Source: SZUA-430 sp964561925 (GTDB lineage Bacteria > Pseudomonadota > Alphaproteobacteria > Micropepsales > Micropepsaceae). Taken from it: a DNA stretch of 64,000 nt. Position numbers and translations under genes: made by a program. A model generated the notes under the pieces. That model was not told the DNA's origin and searched no databases. It was given only the letters and a program-made list of their open reading frames with translations. Positions 49,163 to 55,981 of the stretch are shown here, one piece after another. The stretch spans positions 121,065 to 185,064 of the forward strand of contig CAZLRW010000001.1 in assembly GCA_964561925.1 (NCBI GenBank), read 5' to 3'. Position 1 is the stretch's first letter, and each line of letters opens with the position of its first letter.

Positions 49163-50332
49163 ATGAGACTGATTCCACGTTCGATCGTGCAGGCGCGCTG
49201 GATGGAGGCCATCGGCCGCATCGCGTTCGGCCAGCTGACGTTCGTCGATCCGGCGGGCGAGGTGCATGTCGTGACCGGCCCGCGGCCGGGTCCGAAGGCG
49301 CGCTTCGAGATCAAGGATTGGGGCGTTCTGGACCGGTTGGTCGCGCGCGGCGATATCGGGCTTGGCGAGGACTATATCGCGGGCGCTTGGGAGACCGACG
49401 ACGTCGAGGCGGTCATTTCTCTCTTCCTCATGAACCTCGATCAGTTGGAAGGGTTCGCGCACGGCAATCTTTGGAACCGGCTCGGCTTCGTGCTGCTGAA
49501 CACGCTCGTGCGGCGGAACAGCGAAAGCGGCAGCCGGCGCAACATCGAGGCGCATTACGACGTCGGCAACGAGTTCTATTCGCTTTGGCTCGACGAGACG
49601 ATGACGTATTCGTCCGCGCTCTACAAAACGCCGGAGGCGAAGCTCGCCGAGGCGCAGCGTGCGAAGTACGAGCGCATCCTCAGCAAGATCGCGGCCAAGC
49701 GGGCCAGCGTGCTCGAGGTGGGGTGCGGGTGGGGCGGCTTTGCGGAGACCGCGCTCGAGGCGAACCACAACGTGACCGGGATCACGGTTTCTCCAGCCCA
49801 GCACAGGTTCGCGACGGAGCGGCTGAAGGGCAACGCAGACATCAGGCTTGAGGACTATCGCAAGACGAAGGGCGCGTTCGACGCCGTCGTTTCGATCGAG
49901 ATGTTCGAGGCGGTGGGCGAACGGTATTGGCCGCGCTATTTCCATGCGCTGTCGGAGCGGTTGAAACAGGGCGGCCGGGCGGTGCTTCAGACGATCACGA
50001 TCCGAGACGACCTCTTCAACGCCTACCGCACGCGCAGCGACTTCATCCGGCAATACGTGTTTCCGGGCGGCATGCTGCCGTCGCTTTCGCGCGTGACGAA
50101 CGAGGCGCAACGCGCCGGGTTCAAGGTGCTCGACGTGTTCTCGTTCGGGCAGGACTATGCGCGCACGCTGCGCGAGTGGGGCGCGCGTCAGCAGGCGGCC
50201 GAAGCGGACATCCGCGCGCTCGGCCATGACGATCGCTTCATGCGGAATTGGCAGTTTTATCTCGGCATTTGCGCGGCCGCGTTCGCGGTCGAGCGCACAA
50301 ACGTCGTTCAGGTGGAGTTGGCGCATGCGTAG
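49163..50332 (+). CDS. cfa: Cyclopropane-fatty-acyl-phospholipid synthase
   Basis: A 389-residue SAM-dependent enzyme that methylates unsaturated acyl chains in membrane phospholipids. Signatures: NIEAHYDVGNEFYSLWLDETMTYSSALY, motif I VLEVGCGWGGFAETALE, IEMFEAVGERYWPRYF and FIRQYVFPGGMLPS. GGAGG lies seven bases before the ATG at 49163. It overlaps the chalcone-isomerase-like gene by 8 bp. A COG2907 flavoprotein and a GPH transporter follow, a grouping often seen in proteobacterial fatty-acid-modification loci. Confidence 0.94.
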   Translation: MRLIPRSIVQARWMEAIGRIAFGQLTFVDPAGEVHVVTGPRPGPKARFEIKDWGVLDRLVARGDIGLGEDYIAGAWETDDVEAVISLFLMNLDQLEGFAHGNLWNRLGFVLLNTLVRRNSESGSRRNIEAHYDVGNEFYSLWLDETMTYSSALYKTPEAKLAEAQRAKYERILSKIAAKRASVLEVGCGWGGFAETALEANHNVTGITVSPAQHRFATERLKGNADIRLEDYRKTKGAFDAVVSIEMFEAVGERYWPRYFHALSERLKQGGRAVLQTITIRDDLFNAYRTRSDFIRQYVFPGGMLPSLSRVTNEAQRAGFKVLDVFSFGQDYARTLREWGARQQAAEADIRALGHDDRFMRNWQFYLGICAAAFAVERTNVVQVELAHA

Positions 50333-50855
50333 ACTTTTGGGATTTGCCGCGGCGATGGTGCTTGTGGTGGGTGTGGCGTTCGCTTCGGTGAGGCCCAGTG
50401 AACTCAACGGCGTGATCACGGCGCCGAAGCCCTATGGAAGCGCGTCGCTGACGTGGCTGTTCTTGACCGCCTACGACGTCAGCCTGTGGACGGACGCACA
50501 ACAGTGGTCGATGAACGAGCGCTTTGCGCTCACGATCACGTACAAGATGTCGTTCACGCGCGAAGAACTTATCGAAAGCACGATCGAAGAGATGCAGAAG
50601 GTCGCGCCCGGATTGTCGCGCGAGACGCTGGCGCAGTTTGCGTCCTCGCTCGCCAAGGCTTATCCGAACGTCAAGAGCGGCGACCGCATCACGGCATTGC
50701 ACGATCCGGGCAAGCCCGTGCGCTTCTTCCACAACGGCATGATGACGAGCCAGGTGGACGATCCGGGATTTGCCGAGCCGTTCTTCGGCATCTGGCTGTC
50801 GCCGAAGACGTCGGAGCCCAGCGTGCGCGCGGGTCTTCTGAGACTGCGCGGGTAA
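50325..50855 (+). CDS. Exported chalcone-isomerase-like protein
   Basis: A 176-residue protein with a signal peptide (FAAAMVLVVGVAFA) and the chalcone_isomerase-like fold pattern: LTWLFLTAYDVSLWTD, ALTITYKMSFTREELIESTIEEMQKV and a C-terminal FFGIWLSPKTSEPSVRAGLL. Bacterial members lack flavonoid substrates and may bind fatty acids. It overlaps cfa by 8 bp, so it is translated with it. A strong inverted repeat follows. Confidence 0.85.
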   Translation: MRRLLGFAAAMVLVVGVAFASVRPSELNGVITAPKPYGSASLTWLFLTAYDVSLWTDAQQWSMNERFALTITYKMSFTREELIESTIEEMQKVAPGLSRETLAQFASSLAKAYPNVKSGDRITALHDPGKPVRFFHNGMMTSQVDDPGFAEPFFGIWLSPKTSEPSVRAGLLRLRG

Positions 50856-50903
50856 GGGTTGATCGAGCTGGCCACGCGCGGTGCGCGCGTAGTGCGCATC
50901 TGA

Positions 50904-50985
50904 TTGAAACACGAAGTACACGAAGAACACTAAGCGGCTCAGCCAAGCGGGCATCTTGGTGTTCTTCGTGTACTTCGTGTTTCAA
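50904..50985. repeat. Perfect 27-bp inverted repeat (hairpin) between convergent genes
   Basis: The left arm 50904-50930 is exactly complementary to 50959-50985, enclosing a 28-base spacer. Each arm is itself built of a 9-base unit, ACACGAAGT / ACACGAAGA, followed by ACAC. It lies between the stops of the chalcone-isomerase-like and COG2907 genes, so it may end both transcripts. The arm type resembles dispersed 'CTTCGTGTACTTCGTG' hairpins found in many bacterial genomes. Confidence 0.85.
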
Positions 50986-51019
50986 ATAACGTGCGTCTCC
51001 GACGCACCATTGTATCCTT

Positions 51020-52318
51020 CTACGCGACCAGCGCGGGTTCTGCCGCTTTTGTTTCGGTCTGATCGAGCCATGGTGCCGGCGCGTCGAGAGCTTCGGCGAC
51101 GGCCATGGCGCTGATGAGGCCGTCTTCGTGGAAGCCGTGGCGCATGTAGGCGCCGCAGAACCAGGTGTTGCGCTGGCCTTGCATGCGGCGCAGGCGCGCT
51201 TGGGCGGCGATCGCCGGGCCGTCGAAGACCGGGTGGTGGAAGACGTGGCGATCGAAGATGTGTTCGTCGGGGACCTTCTCGGCAGGGTTCAGCGTCACGA
51301 ACAGCGGATAGCGCTCGTCGATCTTCTGAAGATTGTTCATCCAATAGGTCAGCGTGACGGCCGGTTCGTCGCCGTTTCCGTCGGAGTGGTAGTTCCAACT
51401 TGCCCAGCAACGGCGGCGCTTGGGCATAAAGCGTGGGTCCTTATGCAGGATCGCGTCGTTCTTTTGATAGCGGATGGCGCTGAGCGCCGTGCGTTCGGCA
51501 TCGCCGGCGTCGGCGAGCAGCGCGAGCGCCTCGTCCGAGTGGCAGGCGAAGATGACGTGGTCGTAGTGCTCGTTTGCGCCCGTCGCGTCATTGACCGTAA
51601 CGCCCGTCGCGGTGCGTTCGACGCGCGTCGCGGCACAGTTCAGGCGCACGCTATCGCCCAGCGCCTTGCCGATCTTCTCGACGTACTTCACAGAGCCGCC
51701 GTCGACGGTCAGCCATTGCGGCTGACCGCTCATCGAGAGCAGGCTGTGGTTCTCGAAGAACGTAACGAAGACCTGGGCGGGGAAGGCTAGCATTTGCTTC
51801 GGCGGCGAACTCCAGATCGCGCCCGCCATCGGCAGCAGATAGTGCTGCTTGAACGTCTGGCTCAGGCCCATCGCGTCGATCAGTTGGCCGAGGGTGATCG
51901 CGGGTTCGTTCTTCACGCGGGCCGCGACCTCGCGGTTGAAGCGCATGACTTCGCCGAACAGTTTCAGGAAGCGCGGGTTGAGAATGTTGCGGCGCTGGCC
52001 GAACACGGTGTTCAGGTTCTTCGCGCCCCATTCGAACCTGCCGCCTGCGACCGTCATCGCGTAGGTCATGTCGCTGTCCTTGATTCGCACACCCAGCATG
52101 CGGAACAGCGCGGTCAGGTTCGGGTAGTTGCGCTCGTTGAAGACGATGAAGCCGGTGTCGACGGGAATGATCCGGTCGCCGTGTTCGACCGTAATTGTCC
52201 GACTGTGACCGCCGAGGCGCGCCTCTTTCTCGTACACCGTGATGTGGTGCTTGGGGCGCAACAGATATGAAACGGAGAGGCCGGCGATGCCGGTACCGAT
52301 GATCGCGATCTTTGCCAT
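51020..52318 (-). CDS. NAD(P)/FAD-dependent oxidoreductase (COG2907)
   Basis: A 432-residue flavoprotein of the amine-oxidase-like fold. The dinucleotide motif is IAIIGTGIAGLSVSYLL with the following EKEARLGGHSRT, and the C-terminal FAD contact is RNTWFCGAYMRHGFHEDGLISAMAVAEAL. FVVFNERNYPNLTALF-like residues are present as FIVFNERNYPNLTALF. COG2907 proteins are regularly encoded beside cfa genes, and one is involved in furan fatty acid formation in Rhodobacter; the same role here is possible. It is divergent from the transporter gene 57 bp away. Confidence 0.9.
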   Translation of the reverse strand: MAKIAIIGTGIAGLSVSYLLRPKHHITVYEKEARLGGHSRTITVEHGDRIIPVDTGFIVFNERNYPNLTALFRMLGVRIKDSDMTYAMTVAGGRFEWGAKNLNTVFGQRRNILNPRFLKLFGEVMRFNREVAARVKNEPAITLGQLIDAMGLSQTFKQHYLLPMAGAIWSSPPKQMLAFPAQVFVTFFENHSLLSMSGQPQWLTVDGGSVKYVEKIGKALGDSVRLNCAATRVERTATGVTVNDATGANEHYDHVIFACHSDEALALLADAGDAERTALSAIRYQKNDAILHKDPRFMPKRRRCWASWNYHSDGNGDEPAVTLTYWMNNLQKIDERYPLFVTLNPAEKVPDEHIFDRHVFHHPVFDGPAIAAQARLRRMQGQRNTWFCGAYMRHGFHEDGLISAMAVAEALDAPAPWLDQTETKAAEPALVA

Positions 52319-52375
52319 GGGCGGTTTACGGGTATCGCGGCGTGCCGGATCACCGGCGCTGGCGGATAGACGCGC

Positions 52376-53713
52376 GTGACGGAGCGGCTGAAATCGGGCG
52401 TCTTGGCGGCCTATGGGGCGCCTGCGATCGCGTTCGCGATCCTGCTGTTGCCGCCCTATGTGTTCCTGCCCGGGTTCTACACGCAGACGCTGGGCCTGCC
52501 GCTCGACTGGATCGGCTACATCATCATTCTGTCCCGGGTTTTCGACGCGTTTACGGACCCCGTCATCGGCTACATGAGCGACCGCACGCCCGGGCCGTTC
52601 GGACGACGTAAGCCGTGGATCCTGCTCGGAACGCCTCTGGCCATCGTTGCCGTTGTCGTTCTGTTCGCGCCGGGCGAGGGGGCTTCGCTCGATCAGTTCG
52701 CGTTCGGCATCTTTGCGCTGACGCTCGCTTGGACGATGCTGCTCTTGCCGTACAGCGCCTGGGGGGCGGAGCTTTCGGGCGACTACAACGAGCGCACCCG
52801 CATCACGAGCGTGCGCGAGGGCGTCGGGCTTTTCGGGACGTTGCTCGCCGCCTCGACGCCGACGGTACTGACGCTCTCAGGCTACACCGACCCGCGCATC
52901 CATATGGCGGCGCTCGCCGTGCTTGTCGTCGTTCTAATGCTGCCGACGGTTGCATGGCTTCTGATCAAGGTGCCGGAGCCGCCGCCGTTGACTGAGACGC
53001 GCGTGTCGTTCCGGGAAGGCCTGCGCGCGATTTCCGAGAACGCACCGTTTCGCCGGCTGATCTTCGCCTACCTCATCAATGCGTTCGCGAACGGGTTGCC
53101 GGCCACGTTGTTCCTTTTGTTCGTCAGTCACGTGATCGGTGCGGCGGACATGTATGGGCCGCTGCTGCTCGCCTATTTCCTTGCCGGGTTGATCGGCATT
53201 CCGTTCTGGTCGTTCGTGGCGCGGCGGCTTGGCAAGCATCGGACCTGGGTGATCGCAATGGTGATTGCCTGCGCCGCTTTCGTGTGTACGCCGTTCGTGG
53301 TGGGCGAGGGCGACGTCGTGCCGTTCCTCATCATCTCGATCATCTCGGGCATCGGGTTCGGCGCGGACCTGGTGCTGCCCAGCGCCATTCAAGCCGACGT
53401 TGTGGACGTCGACACGCAAGCCTCGCGCGAGCAGCGGACGGGCCTCTTCTTCGCGCTCTGGGGGATCGCGACGAAGCTGTCATTTGCGCTCGCCGCGGTG
53501 TCGTTCCCGATCCTGCACGCGGTCGGCTTCGACGCGGATGCGTTCGATGCGGCCGGCAAGTCGGCGAACGGACCGGACGCGCTCTTCGCGCTCACGATGC
53601 TCTACGCCGCGGTACCGGTCGCGCTCAAACTCGTCGCGATGGCGATGATGTGGAACTTCCCGCTGGACGCCGCGCGCCAGCGGGAAATCCGCTCCGAGAT
53701 CGAAGCCGCCTGA
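52376..53713 (+). CDS. GPH-family (MFS) cation symporter-type transporter
   Basis: A 445-residue protein with about twelve membrane helices. The early block FDAFTDPVIGYMSDRTPGPFGRRKPWILLG is the GPH/MFS_2 signature, then LPYSAWGAELSGDYNERTRITSVREGVGLFG. A later helix-loop LPSAIQADVVDVDTQASREQRTGLFFA is also typical. Start GTG at 52376. It is divergent from the COG2907 gene; the same pair occurs in other proteobacteria. Substrate unknown, possibly a lipid-related or sugar solute. Confidence 0.9.
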   Translation: MTERLKSGVLAAYGAPAIAFAILLLPPYVFLPGFYTQTLGLPLDWIGYIIILSRVFDAFTDPVIGYMSDRTPGPFGRRKPWILLGTPLAIVAVVVLFAPGEGASLDQFAFGIFALTLAWTMLLLPYSAWGAELSGDYNERTRITSVREGVGLFGTLLAASTPTVLTLSGYTDPRIHMAALAVLVVVLMLPTVAWLLIKVPEPPPLTETRVSFREGLRAISENAPFRRLIFAYLINAFANGLPATLFLLFVSHVIGAADMYGPLLLAYFLAGLIGIPFWSFVARRLGKHRTWVIAMVIACAAFVCTPFVVGEGDVVPFLIISIISGIGFGADLVLPSAIQADVVDVDTQASREQRTGLFFALWGIATKLSFALAAVSFPILHAVGFDADAFDAAGKSANGPDALFALTMLYAAVPVALKLVAMAMMWNFPLDAARQREIRSEIEAA

Positions 53714-53714
53714 C

Positions 53715-55853
53715 CTACTTCGCCGTTTCCATTTCGTCGAGCAGGCGTTTCGCGCCGTCGACTTTGTCCATGACCCAGCGCATGTAGAGCGCATCGACGT
53801 GGATCGTGCGGTTGATCGCGGGGTCGAACCACCAGTCGGAGATCACGCCGTCGAGCGTGCCGTCGAAGGCGAGGCCCACGAGTTCGCCTTTCGCGTTCAG
53901 CGTGGCCGAGCCCGAGTTGCCGCCGGTGATGTCGACGGTCGAGAGGAAGTTCACAGGGACCGTGCCCAGGGCCGCGTTCTTGTAAGCGCCGAAGTCCTTC
54001 GCGCGGATCGCGGCGAGCTGCTTTTCCGTAGCGTCGAACGGAGCGCGGCCGGTCGCCTTCTCGACGATGCCGTCGGGCGTGGTGAAAGCGCTCCACTTCA
54101 CGCCGTCGCGCACGCGGCCCTTCACGTGGCCATAGGTCAGGCGCAGCGTGCCATTCGCGTCGGGATAGAGCGCCCGGCCGTTTGTCTTCGCGTATTCGCG
54201 GTAGGCGGCGATGTAGGCGCTGCGCGCGGCGTGCAAGCGGCCGTCGCGGTCCTTGGTTCGCGTCTCCTTGGCGATGTCTTCTGCGTACATGGCGACGGCG
54301 AGCTTAAGGAAGGGATCGGACGACGCTTCGATGTCCTTCGCCGACTTGTCGAGTAGCCCCACGCGCGTGGGTGTGTCGGTGAGTTTCGTGTCGGCGTAGA
54401 GGCGGTCGAGGCCGGTCTTCGCGAGGGCCGCGTCCAAGGCAGGGTTACGCTCGGCGTCGGGCAACACACGGTACTGCCCCAGCGCCGCTTCAAACAGGCG
54501 GCGGTCGACGCGGACGTCGAAGCGGCGCTCGATCTGGGTCAGGCGTTCCATCACCAAGCGGCGGTCGCGATCCTGGAAGCCGGGTTCGCGCTCGGCGTCC
54601 GGCTTTTCGCGTTCCTTGGCCCAGCGATAGAGCGTGCGCGCGGCGCCGAGCAGTTGGCCGCGGTTCAGAAGGCCGTAGCGCAGCGTATTGATGCGCGCGG
54701 CAGCCGCCTCTGCGGCGACGGCGTCGAGCGCTGCGATCGTTTGCGTCATGCGGTCCTTGCGCGCCGCGTCGGCGAGCGCCCAGTCGCGGAACTGCTTCTC
54801 CTGCGCGGCCTTCTTGTCGACGAGCGCGATTGCTTCAGCGCCCGTGAGCTGGCCGACGAGCTTCTTCTTCGTGTTGTCGGCGCCTCGCAGCGCGTTCGCG
54901 TATTTGATCGTCGCCGCGCTGTCGCCGGCCGTCGCCGCCGTGATCTGTTCGGAGTACTCGGCGAGCAGGCGTTGTTGCAGTGGATAGAATTCTTCGTAGA
55001 AGTGCTTTGTTTCCGCGGCAGTGCGCAGGCGCTCCGTCGTGCCGGGGAAGCCCGCGAGCATCACGAAGTCGCCTTCGGCGATGCCCTTGGCGGCGAGCTT
55101 CAGCCACGACTTCGGCTTGTAGGGTACGTTCTCTTTCGCGTACGGCTTCGACGATCCGTCGGGCGCGACGTAGGCGCGGTAGAAGCCGAAGTCGCCGGTG
55201 TGGCGCGGCCATTGCCAGTTGTCGACCTCGCCGCCGTAGTTGCCGATGCCGCCGGCGGGCACATAAACGAGGCGCACGTCCTGGATCTCGAGCATCTGTT
55301 GCAGGTAGTAGGTCGAGCCGCCGTAGTAGGAGCGCACGTCGCAGCGCCGGCTGGGCTGCTTCTCGCACTCGCCGATCAGCGCCTTCTGGTTTTTCTCCAG
55401 TGCATCGAAGCGGGCCTTGCCCACCGTTGCGTCTGTGACGCCGGCCATCATGGCGGCCGTCACGTCGCGCAGGTCTTCGATGACGAAGACGCGCGTGCCC
55501 GGCGCGCCCGGCAGTTCGTCGGCGAGCGTCGCGGCGACGAAGCCGTTCTTCAGCAGGTCGCGCTCCGGCTTCGAATTGTATTGGATCGAGCCGTAGACGC
55601 AGTGGTGGTTCGAAACGACGAGGCCTTGCGGACTGACGAAACTTGCGGAGCAGCCGCCGAGCGAGGCGATCGCGTTCATCGGCGCGGCTTGCAGGTTCGC
55701 GAGCGCGGCGGGGTCGAGCTTTGCGCCGGCCGCCTTCATCTGCGCGGCGATTTCGCCCGCTTGGCTCGGCAGCCACATGCCTTCGTCGGCGGATGCCGTC
55801 GACGCCAGTGCAAGGGCCGACGTTGCAAGGAGCAGGGCCAGCTGTTTGCGCAT
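53715..55853 (-). CDS. S46-family dipeptidyl-peptidase (DPP7/DPP11-like)
   Basis: A 712-residue exported serine peptidase, the usual S46 length. The signal peptide is LALLLATSALALASTASA, then DEGMWLPSQ, a common mature N-terminus. The triad is visible: His in VVSNHHCVYGSIQY, Asp in GEVDNWQWPRHTGDF, and Ser in TGGNSGSATLNAKGELVG. These periplasmic enzymes release dipeptides from oligopeptides. The ATG at 55853 is set by the signal peptide. It faces the transporter gene (stops 1 bp apart). A peptidase fusion gene follows upstream on the same strand. Confidence 0.95.
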   Translation of the reverse strand: MRKQLALLLATSALALASTASADEGMWLPSQAGEIAAQMKAAGAKLDPAALANLQAAPMNAIASLGGCSASFVSPQGLVVSNHHCVYGSIQYNSKPERDLLKNGFVAATLADELPGAPGTRVFVIEDLRDVTAAMMAGVTDATVGKARFDALEKNQKALIGECEKQPSRRCDVRSYYGGSTYYLQQMLEIQDVRLVYVPAGGIGNYGGEVDNWQWPRHTGDFGFYRAYVAPDGSSKPYAKENVPYKPKSWLKLAAKGIAEGDFVMLAGFPGTTERLRTAAETKHFYEEFYPLQQRLLAEYSEQITAATAGDSAATIKYANALRGADNTKKKLVGQLTGAEAIALVDKKAAQEKQFRDWALADAARKDRMTQTIAALDAVAAEAAAARINTLRYGLLNRGQLLGAARTLYRWAKEREKPDAEREPGFQDRDRRLVMERLTQIERRFDVRVDRRLFEAALGQYRVLPDAERNPALDAALAKTGLDRLYADTKLTDTPTRVGLLDKSAKDIEASSDPFLKLAVAMYAEDIAKETRTKDRDGRLHAARSAYIAAYREYAKTNGRALYPDANGTLRLTYGHVKGRVRDGVKWSAFTTPDGIVEKATGRAPFDATEKQLAAIRAKDFGAYKNAALGTVPVNFLSTVDITGGNSGSATLNAKGELVGLAFDGTLDGVISDWWFDPAINRTIHVDALYMRWVMDKVDGAKRLLDEMETAK

Positions 55854-55981
55854 GTTCAAAAGGTCTCGCCAGATCGGAGAAAATACCGGCCAGTGCCTAG
55901 CGGACGCTGCGGCAGGGCGCAATCCGGCCGGCGGTTTGAGGGAAGATCGATCGCTGCGGTTCGCGTGAGGGTTGTTTGGCC

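Noticed and set aside
50900..50990. CRISPR array suspected from repeated ACACGAAG units
   Set aside because: Only short units forming one hairpin, with no spacers or cas genes.
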